Origin: Haemonchus contortus
Lineage: Eukaryota; Nematoda; Chromadorea; Rhabditida; Trichostrongylidae
Length of the DNA: 64,000 nt
Direction of reading: 5' to 3'
Assembly (NCBI GenBank): GCA_000469685.2
Contig: LS997567.1
Coordinates: 10,800,325 to 10,864,324, forward strand
Made by a program: the position numbers and the translations under genes. Numbering within the stretch: the stretch's first letter is position 1; the number at the start of each line of letters is the position of its first letter. Shown one piece after another: positions 12,521 to 23,796 of the stretch. The notes beneath the pieces are model-generated. The model was not told the origin of the DNA and did not search any database. It saw only the letters and a list, made by a program, of their open reading frames with translations.

Positions 12521-13130
12521 AACTTTTACTAATTTCCCTCATTTGTTCTTTTACACCTTAACACCCTTTTGCCGCATTCCAGAACGTTTCTGAATAGAGT
12601 TATAAATTTTCGATCCAAGCTCCGCCCACTTTGGAGCCAACCGCGCCCACTTCTGCGATTTGATCACATTTGTTCTTTTACATTTTACCACTTTTTCCCG
12701 CATCCCACAACGCTTCTAAATAGAGTTATAAATTTTTGATCTAAACCCGGCCCGTTTCAGTACCAACTCTGCACATTCTGGGATTTGACCACATTTGTTC
12801 TTTTACACCTTAACACGTTTTTGCCCCATTCCAGAACGTTTCTAAATAGAGGTATAAATTTTTGATCCATGCTCCGCCCACTTCAGAGCCAGCCCCGCCC
12901 ACTTCTAGGATTTGATCACGTTTGTTCTTTCACATCTTACCACTTTTTCCCGCATCCCACAACGTGTCTGAATAGAGTTATAAATTTTTATCTAAACCCC
13001 GCCCACTTTAGTGCCAATCCCGCCCACTCTGAGGATTGGCCACATTTGTTCCATTACCTCCAACCACTTTTTTCCGCATTCTAGAACGTCTCCAAGCGAA
13101 GTTGCAATCATTTTTGAAAAGTGGCTCTCG
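12440..13130 (+). repeat. Tandem array of ~127-bp GC-box units
   Basis: Five or so degenerate units. Each contains 'tttgttcttttacacctta', 'gca(t/tc)ccagaacg', 'gagttataaattttcgatc', 'gctccgcccactt' and a second 'cgcccactt'. The 'ttgttc(t)tt(t)(a/c)ac' landmark recurs at about 12540, 12667, 12793 and 12923, giving the period. This array is the core of the GC-box family that also appears at 1-155, 15.5-15.9, 24.8-25.1 and 46.85-47.1 kb. Confidence 0.85.
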
Positions 13131-14075
13131 TCTCAACGCACGCCCCGCTCATCGTGGGCGGGGCTCCGCTAAGCTTACGCATGCCCAGCACGCATAATAG
13201 TTTCATTTTTCCTGGCCTCTGCGTCTGAATTGAACCGAGTTATGAATACATGTGAAGAGTACCGCCCATTTTGAGAAAGCTCCGCCCACAGCACGTGGAT
13301 CTCCTCCGTCTGGTTTGTTGATCCAATCCTCACCTTTGAACATTTTTCCCCGGTGTGTGGACTTCTTCGAAGCAAAAAGAAGATGTTTGACTGCTGGCAC
13401 CGCCCATTCCGGCACTTGCCCTGCCCCCCCCCCTGGGTGTAGCCCCGCAGAGCTCGTATGTGCTCTATTAATTTTGACTTGGAATCCACCCATCCCGAAC
13501 TTGTCCCGACCCCGAAGGGTGTTTTTTCAGGTAAAACCGGATTGCGTGACAACGAACATACATACATACAAACAGACACACCATACTTGTGGATTATATA
13601 ATACCAGTTGGGCTATGCACATTAACGCGTGCACCATGCCATGCCCACTACCCCTACGACTTGTTAGAGGATGAATATAAACAGTATCGGTTGACTTCCC
13701 TTTTCTAACCGTCTCCCCATTTGGTTATATTCCCCGGGTTGAACGATATGATGCCGCTTTGTGGGTATTGATCTCTTGACACTAATGGGTGATCGTGGAA
13801 TTGTTTCCATCCTAAGCTCCTATAGTTCTTCTGGGTTTGATTGTAGGAAGTGAGTTGTGGTTTTTAGTCTGTGACGTCATAAATGGCCTGGATATTAATC
13901 AGCGGACCAATATAAAGAACATCAGTTGACATTCCATCTCATAACTGTTTTCTCACCGCGCTCTTGTGATCTTCACGCTCTTGATCGTGCCTAGGTGACT
14001 TTTGGGAGGACACACAAACGGGCATACAAACGGACACACAAAGTTAGCATTTTATATATAGAGAAGATATAGTAG
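13130..14075 (+). repeat. GC-box repeat family, long tail segment
   Basis: Continues from the array with 'tctcaacgcacgccccgctc', 'gctaagcttacgcatgccc', 'aagtaccgcccat' and 'gtaaaaccggattgcgtgac', and ends in (CATA)n/'aaacagacacac' near 13555-13580. A second similar tail ('cggacacacaaag' then 'tatatatagagaaga') lies at 14030-14070. The same order of blocks appears at 47.08-47.46 kb (plus) and 24.29-24.77 kb (minus), so it is a composite dispersed element. The open frames inside on both strands are shadows of the repeat. Confidence 0.75.
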
Positions 14076-15235
14076 GATCAGCCATTATTAGAATTATTAT
14101 TATCGTGGTACAGTAGAGATGCTTCACCTGCTTTTGTGGACGTGAAGCGGACTGAATAGCTTCATGATCTCTGAATGATGGTCAGAATCTACTACAAACA
14201 AGGTTGGTCTTGAGGCGTTCGGAGTCGTCACGATCGTACCCACTAGAACACCGAAGGTTTCTGGTTTAGAGGCAATAAACGAAAACTCAAGGCATAACTG
14301 TGAAAAATGGGTGGTTGCAGAGAGCAACCGTTCTAGCTCATCTACTTCTCAAGTCTTGTAGCGGACCAGTGATTGCAGAGAATGTGCATATTTCTCAAAA
14401 ATGCTCTCGTGAATGTAAAGGATTTAAAGTGTCAAGACTAAGGCGTTGATTGATTCAGCTTGTGGAATATACCCCGTATTCGATTTTTCAGTGGCGTTTA
14501 GAATGCATATATGGCTTACGCAATGATTCAGGGTGAGCGTGCCAATGTACACGTCATGCCTTCAACTTCCTAGATTGATGCAGAGTTCGATCTCTGGCTC
14601 ATGTGTGTTTGATAGTGCACATGCTGTCACCACTTGCCCCACTTGCCCACTGTGATTATAGCGTGCACAAACATGCAAAAAATTAAGAGGTTTTGCATAT
14701 TTCGGGTAAGAAATTGTCACTACACCCTAAAAATGTCGTAAAATGAGATTAAGTCAACATCAAAGAAATCCATCGGCTTCAAGGAAAAAACTCAATATAG
14801 CGCAAAAGCCTAGCCGCGAGATTCCAGATCAGTCTCCGAAGTTACATCTAGCAGTGTAGGTCTCATTCCAAACGGCGACTTTGATTTGAGATCCTTCACT
14901 GGTGAGTAGCAGATTCCGCGTATTTTCGCCACTTTTCCACTGCTCTATGCTACCACTTCCATTATTCGTCCGAAACTAAACAACCCAGAACTATTGTGAA
15001 CTAACTGTAGCTCTAACGGGGGAGCGCTAAGGATTTGTGGTAAGGATCATTAAGCGTGAAAAGAGAAAGTGTTTTACGGAAAAAGAAGACATAAAATTCG
15101 AATGCATTTCTTCTCGAACAACTTCATGTGTTTGTAGCTCGATCACACCCAACTGCGTAGGTCTATGGTGCAGATGAAAATGGTGCGAAACGAAAATACC
15201 GTGAATAAGAGGTATGTATGTATGCATGCTCAGTT
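14076..15235. other. No recognisable feature
   Basis: About 1.2 kb with no frame of interest and no tandem or dispersed repeat that I can match elsewhere in the window. Confidence 0.35.
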
Positions 15236-15239
15236 GCTC

Positions 15240-16270
15240 ACCGCAGTGCTTATAGCAACACCAGTTAGGCTACGCAAATTCGCGTATGCTTCACATCAAA
15301 GAACAGAGATGAGCGCCATACAGAGATGAAATTTCCGATCTGAGCTTTATCCCTCGAGAATCTAGCTACTATATGCTGTGGTGGACTAGGAGTTCATGCA
15401 AAAAGCTCAGACGGGAACGTTTGGTTCACCGCGGGTAGGTTCCCTTTGTCTGAATTGTTGAACCATTGTTAGCTTTCGCCCAATTTTGCCGGTGTCTTGA
15501 TTTTTTTTGAAGCAGAATTAAGACCCACTTAAAATAATAATCGACCACATTTCTTTCACTACATCTGACCTATTTTTTCCGTGTTCTAGAACGCTTTTGA
15601 ACACCGTTATGAATTTTTGCTCCTAACCAAGCCCACTTGGGTGCAACCACGCCCTTTTGACGGATTTGTCCACATTTCTCCTATTACCTCTAATCATTTC
15701 TCCGCGTTCTGAAACTTTGTTGAACAGAGTTATCAATTTTTGATCTTGGCACAGCAATGCAACCCCATCCACTTCGCGGATTTGACCCCATCTATTACCC
15801 CTACGAATTTTTCCGCATTCTAGACGTTTGCAAACAAAATAAAGAATTTCTCCAAAGAAAGAACGCTACTTTTGTATGCACGCCCCGCTCATGGTATGAG
15901 GAGCTTCACTGAGTCCGCGGACGCCCAGCACTTGATGACCCTTGCTAACTGCTATTTTTTCTGGCCCCTACGCCTTCGCCGGTGAGTCTCCTTTTTTCAC
16001 TTGTTGATCCATCTCTCACTTTTGTTCGTTTTTTCCGGCGTCTGGGCTATTATGAAACCTATATAAGAAATTTAGCCCATGACACCGCCCACTCCTGTGC
16101 ATCTCCCGCCACTGTGGTGGAGCTCCGCTGAACTCGCATGTGCCCTTTCGGTCTTGCCCTATGCTCAACCCACCCAAAACTTGATCCCACCTTTGCAGGT
16201 GCTTCTTCAAGCAGAATTTCGGTATAAATAAACAACAAACAGACGCAAGCGCATTATATATAGTAAGAAT
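15240..16270 (+). repeat. GC-box repeat family, segment B
   Basis: Same block order as at 13.1-14.1 kb but more decayed: 'acaccagttaggctacgcaa' (compare 13600), 'ttctagaacg', 'cacgccccgctcat' (15880), 'gctccgctgaactcgcatg' (16126), then 'aacaaacagacgca' and 'ttatatatagtaag' at the end. No coding content is supported. Confidence 0.7.
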
Positions 16271-17630
16271 TACCTTTATTAGGTCAAGGAAGTTCGGCAT
16301 AGGTCGCCGAAGAAAGACAGACAGTCACTTTAATCGGCAACCTATGCTCCAACAACAGCTGATCGTTCCAGCGCAAACGAATACAAAGACGGAACAGTGA
16401 ACAGACAGCAAGAGAGCGCATTCGCTCAGGATGCTGTCAGGACAACCTCGCTGATGCGGAAGATGGGCGTGGCTATGTTATTTGCTTTGTTTAATATTGG
16501 CAATCGATTTCGTATATGAACCACATAAGAAATAAAACTTCGTGAACGAATTCAGTGAATGGGATAACTTGAGTGTGAAAAACCTTTTCCCCAAGAGCAA
16601 CCTTTAAGACTTGGACGCCTTGATTGAAAACAGAAAACATCATCACAGAACAAAACGTGCACCCAGATTCCACCATTTATCTAGCTTCAAGGTTGTTTTG
16701 GTTCCAACAAGTATTCCACATCCGAAACTTTTTCCTCTGTTTCTGATTTGTAGATTATGCATGTGTTTCATTGTTACTCATTATAAGAGGGGCTGTTTTC
16801 CTGCCAAATTCACGTGGGATATGTCATGTCGAAAATCCTATGATTTTTTAAATTTTTTGCGATTTTTCCACCCCCTTCTTTATAATTCCATTTCGGAACT
16901 AATCTCACACATGTATAGGACCCAATCATCTCGCTTATTAGAAACAATGTCGAAGAAAAGGAAAGAGTGAGATGTTAGACGTACACGTGAAAATTAACGC
17001 CACGACAGCTCATGGTAATCAAATATTCCAACAAAACATAGCACATGGAAGAAATGGAATTTTCTGTTTCACAGAATGAGCGAATTTACCGAAGTAAAGT
17101 TATGCCGAAAAATGAATGTGGTTCTAAGCCTTCCCTGCGACCAATAGGTGTTATCTCACAGTAAAGGAGCCACTCTCAGCGTGTAGAAATCGCAACGGGC
17201 AATGGTCTCCATAATTGTGAGTGTTTTTAGATCATTAGTGCAGAGAAACTGGGCGGATTCGGGTATGAAGCTTGTAACAGGGATTCTTAAAAAGCACCAA
17301 ATGTTGGGGAAACAACCAGCGCGAACATGTCTGCTGCACAGTTGTTATTTATATAATTTCGGGGGTTATGAGACTGACATACCATTGACTGTATGTGAAC
17401 TGACTGTGGTATGCGCCTACCGCGGAGGAGAATGAACTTGAAAGACCAAGGCATCATCAATAAAGATAGCACACGAATTGTACAGGGATAACGAGTACGT
17501 TTACAATTTAATAGCAATTTAAATCCAATTTTAATACAATTTAATTTAATTGGATGAAACATAGGAAAGAAGACTTTGATACAGGATCAAACTCCAGGAG
17601 ACAAATGAATTTAAAGGGCTTCAAACTTAC
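16271..17630. other. No recognisable feature (possible intron of the kinase gene)
   Basis: Lies directly downstream, in minus-strand terms, of the last visible kinase exon. I looked for the next expected kinase pieces, such as an HxDLKxEN catalytic loop and a DFG, on the minus strand and did not find them. If the gene is intact, this must be part of a long intron. Confidence 0.35.
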
Positions 17631-19410
17631 TGCGTTCCATTCGGATCCAACTGCTTCAACTTTGTGAGAACCTTGATTTCTAAATAGGCAGCATCTCGAT
17701 ATTTATGAACATTACGTACAATCTTCACAGCCCTCATCTTGTCTCTCTAGAATACGAAAATAAAATAAAAGCTATTAGTAGACATACGAATAACAGTACT
17801 AATTATGTCTGCCATGCTCAACAGACCTGCTTATCGTAAGCCTTAATTACTCTTCCAAAAGTCCCTTCACCAAGTTCCTCTCGAAGCTCCCCTAGAAAGA
17901 ACGATGTGAACAAATGTGGAAATAAACCAGTCCAATGGATTGGGGGAAATCAACTAACATCGCCCATGAAGTACGTCGTTTTTCTTGAAAATCAGGTGGC
18001 CATCATCATCATCAGGCAACACCCCTACTTGCCGATCGAGGTGCGCTTTCATCCGTGCTCTCTAAAGCAGCAATAATAAAAAAAATCAAGAACATCCGAA
18101 CAAGTCTGCTAACAAAGGACCTGATCGCTAGGCTTGTGAATCCTTGACTTCTGCCCCAAGGCTATAATTTTATCAACTTTGGCTGAAACAGTGGGCGGAA
18201 GTTGAAGCTGAGCCAATAAATTTGAAGTGGCCGAAGCGCTACCTTTCGCAGATACTTGTTGTACGGTGTCCATCACAACTTCCCTTTTCTCTTCCATCTT
18301 CGCGTTCTCAGGATTATCGATTGAATTGGACTGAGTGGAGAATGCCGCTGCTATTGCATTCAACGTTCTCTTGGCCCTCTGCTCATCTGCTTGATTGGAC
18401 TTATCCCCAATATCCATTTGACATTTCAAAGGAGCCTGGCCAACGGCACTTTCCTTGACTTGGTCTACCCTCTTTCGAAGAGATACTTTTTTCTCAATTA
18501 CACGCTGGTCTTCAGTGTTAACGTTCTTCACTGAGGTTGCATTTAGAGAGGGACCAATAGCACAAATTGTAGTACCACTTTTTGATCCATAAGCCTTCTT
18601 TAGTACCTTCGGTACCAAAGGTGTGATTGTCGCCATGTCACATTGCTCTCCCGAAAGTGCTGGTCCGGTGATGATAAATTTCGAAAGAGTTTTAGCCTTC
18701 TTGTTCGCTGTCGCGATACTTTTGTCACCGAACGATTCTGGAGAAGCGTTTATGAAACTTGCAGGAGATGGAGCTCTGGATTTTTCAAGGACTAAACAAG
18801 CAGAGCCTTTCACTGTGATATCGACGGATGACCGCAATTTGCTATCCTTTTCTCCTGGTTGGTTATCATTGAACTCTTCTAAGTGACTCTTCGCATGAAA
18901 TGCATGTGTTTTCGGGTTGTCAGAAATAGAACACGTCGAGAATGTTTTGGGCGACAACCCTTTTCGAAATGGACGTCTACCTTGTATGGTGGCTCCCTTT
19001 TCGGACAGGAATGGGATATGATGAGCCGCCTGACTCAGTCCGTTGTTTTCGAGGTCCCCGATTCTCTCAGAAACCTGCTTTAAAAGAGGTGATCTTCCTG
19101 CATCTACTGTGGGAGCAACTACGATGCTGGTAACAACAGGTGTTCGAGGAGGATCTTCTTCATCGATTAGTCGTGGAATATCAACTGAAGGAGAAGTTGT
19201 GTTGGTTGGAGAAAATTCTTTCCACAGGCCTTTCCAATGGTTGTAGCTGCGGTACAAGTGCGGATCAGAGACACACTTGCGCAGACTAGCTAGGAGTTGT
19301 GTATTCCGACGCCGAGACACATAGTTCTTGTATTTTCGCTTGCGGGGAATAACTAGTACAGGCACACGTCGGAGAACAAGCGTTGCTTCGTTTGAAGCCT
19401 TCTTTGGCAT
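17631..19410 (-). CDS. CLK/LAMMER-family protein kinase, 5' exons only (partial gene)
   Basis: CLK (LAMMER) kinases are dual-specificity kinases, best known for phosphorylating SR splicing factors in the nucleus. Four exons can be read on the minus strand: 19410-18121 (430 codons), 18061-17959, 17891-17827 and 17746-17631. All junctions have GT/AG ends (the first donor, CAG|GTCCTT, is weak) and the phases 0, 1, 0 fit exactly. Exon 1 encodes a long, basic, Ser-rich region without a recognised domain (note 'VIPRKRKYK', a possible nuclear signal). Exon 2 has the acidic DDDDGHL lead-in typical of CLKs. Exon 3 has the glycine loop LGEGTFGRV. Exon 4 has the ATP lysine in AVKIV, the lead KYRDAAYLE and its alpha-C glutamate. 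The start chosen is the methionine just after a TTTCAG acceptor; a frame upstream stays open for 28 more codons. The rest of the kinase domain is not seen, so the gene is truncated or continues across a long intron. Confidence 0.85.
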
Positions 19411-19422
19411 ATTGCTGAAACA
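19411..19422 (-). promoter_or_regulatory. Probable trans-splice acceptor before the kinase start codon
   Basis: On the minus strand TTTCAG is followed by CAAT and then ATG. A TTTCAG consensus this close to the start codon is the usual position for spliced-leader addition in nematodes. It could alternatively be the acceptor of a short 5' intron, since the open frame continues upstream. Confidence 0.55.
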
Positions 19423-21552
19423 ATGCGACAACAGGCAAGAAGCCGCTATGAAACAGCGAAACGACAGCGAAAGCGAGCGCCTCGATATCCTCAAATAAGT
19501 TTAGACGAAAGGAATCGAATCAGCAAACGGAGAGATTAAAGAATTTCTGCAAGTTGAGTAGTCGTCAGTGAGTATGAAAATTCAGAGGTACCAACGAAGC
19601 GAAGTGAAGAAAAATATTGATCACAGATATATTCTTTGTTTGATATACTTTGTAAAGCATAAACGCTGCAATAAATCATAGGTTGATCCAGAATGAAAGA
19701 AAAGGAGGACCAGTGTTGATGAGTGGGCTAGGGCACTGATCTTCAACTGGGTTAGTCGGTGAGCCGAAAGCTATAGACCTCGCAAGAAACAGCCGCGTGC
19801 ATCCGCCCACCGAGCCAAACTTTACAACCTCCGCCACGCTTCATATTTTTTTCGAAATCAGGGATCATGGACGCGATTAAAATCCAGATGTATAGTAAAA
19901 TAGCTGTGCTTTCAATCACAAGACCAAATTCCTGGTTGGAAAACCTCATTGGCCACGTTAAAGCTGTTTATATGAAAAAAGATGTGATAATGCCGAAAGC
20001 CTTCAAGTGCTCATTGCAATTAACCAACCTTCTCTGCACGTTCGGCGCGTCCTTGGTCGTCTCTTCTAGACCTTAACTTGCTCGAGCCTGGGAGACATAT
20101 TCGAGCATTCTTCTTCAACTTACGCCTTTGCGAGCCAGGTGCATGTGAACCAGTGTACCGCATTACAGCCAGTCTAAACAAGGAGGAAATCGAAGTTATA
20201 TTCCCTGAGTAAATAGATAGACAGCATTTTTCTTTGATTTAATTTCGTCATGTAAGGCTTCTAGGCTGTGTATCAGGTTGCCCGCAGAGCTTGCCATTAC
20301 AGATGCATGCATCCAAACGAAGCGACTTGGAGGTTTCAAACATGCACATCACTGTCCAGTATTTATGAAAGTATAGATTGTTAGTCAATTTCCTCCTTCC
20401 AAAGGTAGGGTGGCTGGGACACAATGTTGTCAATAGCTTTTCTGATTTCATTTCATTTTTCAAACTTATTTCGGAGGAGCCGAAGAGCAGTACACGGTAT
20501 ATGGATGCACACCACCCAACATTCACGGCCCGTCCATCAGCTACCTCCAGCCAGCGATTCCCGTTAGAAAGCGTCCCAAAACGTGGGCGTATTGAAAAAA
20601 AGCCTCCAATTCCCACCTATTACGTCTTGAAGGAAGAAATCGACAAGCCACGGGGGGCCCTCTGCAATTCAACACAATAAACAAAATTTCAAATTCAGTT
20701 CTGTTTAGCTTGCGGACAGGATCTGAAATGCGTCATAACTGAAAGATGGATCCTTCTGCTCTGAGGAGTGTAATGAATCATCACCGATGATGTAGAGACA
20801 GCGCAAAGAGCCTGCCTGTACATCCCCCCACTCCCCCTTTATCTCGAATCTACAATCTCAACCTATTTGTTGACCAAATTGGACCATCCCGCAAAAAGCG
20901 AACAAAATCTTCAGTGTACAGCACGTAATTTCCCTCCTGCTTACATATACAACGATGTTCCAGGTAACGTTTTTGGAAAATGTGAAATAAAACCGCAGCA
21001 GCATTGATTGAGTTGACCTATTTTTGACTCGTTACATCCAAACGACAATCCGTGTGATACTGCAAATCGCATGACCGTTGAAGAGCATAATATGTGCCAT
21101 AAGATGCGTTGCTTGTATGGAGTATGCGTGAAACCCCATACCATAGAAATAGCAAGATTACTCCACAGAGAAATGAAGGAGCATGCAAGAGCCCGTCTAG
21201 CCAAAATTGACCACAAAAAAAAGTTTTTCGAGGCAGGGCGCACTTTGGTAAAATCAAGAAGCACACAGGAATGTGTTGCTACTATTATGCTGGCCGAGAA
21301 AAAAACGAGTCCACTAAAAATAAAACGCTTAGCATTGCCGAAAGATAATGAGAAATTATTAGGTTGTCTCATCCGCAAATTCATAAGCTTGTCCTCGAGT
21401 CAGTAACGACCGAAGCAGATAAAAAGCTAATATTGTAGTATTCAGTCGAATGAGCTTCATCCTTGTCAGTAACCCGTTATCAGTGTCCACGTAGTATCTG
21501 GGCACCGATGGCTCTTCTTCTTTTTCAAAAAAAGCGGATATAATAGCCATTC
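19423..21552. other. No recognised gene
   Basis: About 2.1 kb upstream of the kinase. It should hold its promoter, but I see no defined element. The frame at 21071-21406 (plus, 111 codons, Lys/Arg/Leu-rich) is the most protein-like in composition but has no recognised motif. An antisense frame of similar length overlaps it. Confidence 0.35.
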
Positions 21553-21790
21553 GGAGGGCGGAGGTGGGGTAGTGGCAAGTAGCGCACTATCTCACACGCA
21601 CGGTCACGGATTCGAATCCCGGATCGCTATCCGCTTAGACAACCGAGCCACCCGTCCCTCCAGGATTGTCAAGTCTGAGAGGGTAAAAGCAGTTTCTTGT
21701 ACATCGGTTGGCCACCGCAAGCTATTGTATAGGCCACACACACATTCAAACGCCACTACGATTCTGAATCAAGACTTGATCCTTTTTATT
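21553..21790 (+). mobile_element. tRNA-derived SINE, copy 2
   Basis: Contains the A-box-like GGGGTAGTGGCAAG (about 21566) and the B-box-like GATTCGAATCCCGG (about 21611), then the shared body 'gtacatcggttggccaccgc' and 'cgccactacgattctgaatc'. It matches the copies at 2513 and 23868. The 3' end is less certain than in the minus-strand copy. Confidence 0.8.
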
Positions 21791-22540
21791 TTGATTACGA
21801 TTACGCACGATTCGCACTCATCCGCATCGTTTTTTTTTTCTTTTATACTTCGGGGTTGACTATGGGATTTTTCTGAAATGCAATCGCTATGGTGGGTAGC
21901 CTTTTCTTTGCTCCTTCATTTCAGCTTTTTCGAAAATTCTTAGATTCCCTTTTCATAGCATTCCGTTTACGTTTTCATACAATTCTTCGTGGACACTTGT
22001 TGGCAGATTTATGGATTCAGGTAGCGAATTTCGTGATTTGCGCTTCTTTTTGCTTTTGGGTTGACGATGGGACAGGGCTTCTCAAAAGAATAGCGATAAT
22101 CTTTGTCTCCCTTCTTCCCGTCGTTGAGTTTTTCCACGTCCGAGGACGGACGTATTTGGGTAAAGTGGGGAGGTGTAAGCCTCAGGGCTTTTCCAACTAA
22201 TCGATAAGCGATATGTATCATTTAGCCTGCGCAGAAACGTTCCCACGATCTGATGAAATGCACTGATTACAGGCTTGCTTCCTCGCGAGCTCCGTATAAA
22301 AGCATGGTCAGGCGCCGACGACGACTCGTCGTCGCAACCGCCGCTCAACCTATGAACCCCCGCGGCGGGTTCGCCTATCGTCAGACAAGCCGTTTGCCGT
22401 CGTCAGCACGCTTTATAGAATTCATCCTGTCAGCTTTGAATCCTTATAAACTGTTATATTGACTGGTGTCGCTACCGCTCATTGGAGGAGGTGTCAAGGA
22501 CTAAACTCCATAAGAGTCAATTCTCTCAAGGAATTCGCTC
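21791..22540. other. No recognised gene; palindromic GC-rich patch
   Basis: Includes a TATAAAA at about 22294 and a perfect 9-1-9 palindrome (cgacgacga-c-tcgtcgtcg) at about 22317-22335. It could be leader or LTR sequence of the adjacent gypsy relic, but it does not match the 3' LTR candidate, so I leave it unassigned. Confidence 0.3.
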
Positions 22541-22544
22541 TCCA

Positions 22545-23790
22545 CGCAGAATGGATGCCTATTAATCGGAGATCGCATTGTCATTCCAAATACTTTACGA
22601 AAAGCAGTACTTCCCGAATTTCACTTCGGACATCCAGGGATGACTCGTATGAAGATGCTCGCCAGAAACTATGTTTACTGGACGAACATGAACGACGACA
22701 TTGAAAATGTCGTGAGAACATGCCGTTACTGCCAGGAAACTGCCATTCAGTCAAGAGCACGTTTCATTCATGGCCGATACAGGACAAACCGTGGAATCGT
22801 ATACATGCCGATTTCGCCGGACTTATGAATGGGAAGATGTACTCCGTCATTGTCGACGCTTACTTGAAGTGACCGGAGATCGTGGAAATGTCATCAGTGA
22901 CGACAAACTGCACAATTAGAAAATTACGCCGTCTTTTCGCCCAATTCGGCAATCCGCAGACACTGGTAACAGACAATGGAACTCAATTCACATCTGCTGA
23001 GTTCGATGACTTCTGCACAAAGAACGGTATCAGACACATCAAGTCTCCGCCATTTCACCCACAACCTAACGGTTAGGCAGAGCGGTTTGTCGACACCTTC
23101 GAAAGAAACTTCAAAGAATTGAGGGAAGGATCACCGCCGACAGACGCTCTACAAAGCTTCCTGTTGACTTATCGTCGAACTCCTTGCCCCCCCCCCCCTC
23201 GCCAGGAGAACAGTCACCTGCAGAACTGTTTCACGGGAGACAGATCCGGACAAGGCTCAACCTTCTCAAACCGTGTGCCATTACGAACTAGCATACGGAA
23301 TCAGAAAATGGAGGAACAATATAATCGCAATCACAGAGCCAGACAGAAACAATTCAACAGTGGAGACTTCGCGTGGGCTAAGGACTACCGTTCCGTATCG
23401 CCCAAACAGACGCCGGGTTCAGTATTACAACGTTATGGAGGCAGACTCTACGACATAGCAGTAAATGGAGAAATCTGAAGAGACATCCTGATCAGCTACG
23501 CTTACGCCTTAATTAGTGATAAATATACCACCGTGCCAACAACAGAACTCGCTGAGCTACAGCTGCTGCCAATGTCAACGACAGCCAATGTAACAGAAGA
23601 AAGAGGGACAACACAATCAACCGTTGCGGTCGGGCTACAACGCACACTAGCAATGGACAGTCTCACAAGAACGACTCCTTTTGAGACCCAGGGAATTGCA
23701 GGACAACGCCCGAACAGATTACGACGCGCACCGAAGCGACTGATGGTAGATCCCAAGAAGACGTACGCTTAGAACGTCCATCTTAGGGGA
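22545..23790 (+). pseudogene. Ty3/gypsy retrotransposon integrase region, inactivated
   Basis: Integrase joins retrotransposon DNA to the host genome. The frame shows an HHCC zinc finger (HFGHPG near 22617, CRYCQE near 22721), then the catalytic triad: D at 22810 in HADFAG, D at 22972 in TDNGTQF, and E at 23080 in AERF. The last pair is spaced exactly DX35E. C-terminal blocks follow: a 'YRRTP' segment, an RTRLNLL motif in a shifted frame, and a 'WAKDYR...GSVLQRYGG' segment. It ends near 23772 with a Pro/Arg-rich tail (RLRRAPKRL), as in other gypsy polyproteins. It is dead: in-frame stops interrupt it (TGA about 22873, TAG 23074), a C-run near 23187 shifts the frame, and a stop interrupts near 23476. 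No gag, protease or reverse transcriptase is seen upstream, so the element is also 5'-deleted. Confidence 0.88.
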
Positions 23791-23796
23791 GAGGTG

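Noticed and set aside
12440..13130. CRISPR-like array
   Set aside because: The repeats are long (~127 bp), degenerate and contiguous without unique spacers; this is a eukaryotic tandem repeat.
13175..13674. Open frames of 96-140 codons on both strands
   Set aside because: They sit in the GC-box repeat, and the corresponding frames at 24.2-24.6 and 47.0-47.3 kb are shadows of the same repeat.
18222..19246. Plus-strand open frames opposite the kinase exon
   Set aside because: Antisense shadows of the long kinase exon 1; no independent evidence.
22250..22470. 5' LTR of the gypsy relic
   Set aside because: It has a TATA box and a TGG-start primer-site-like sequence, but does not match the 3' LTR candidate at 23797-24265.
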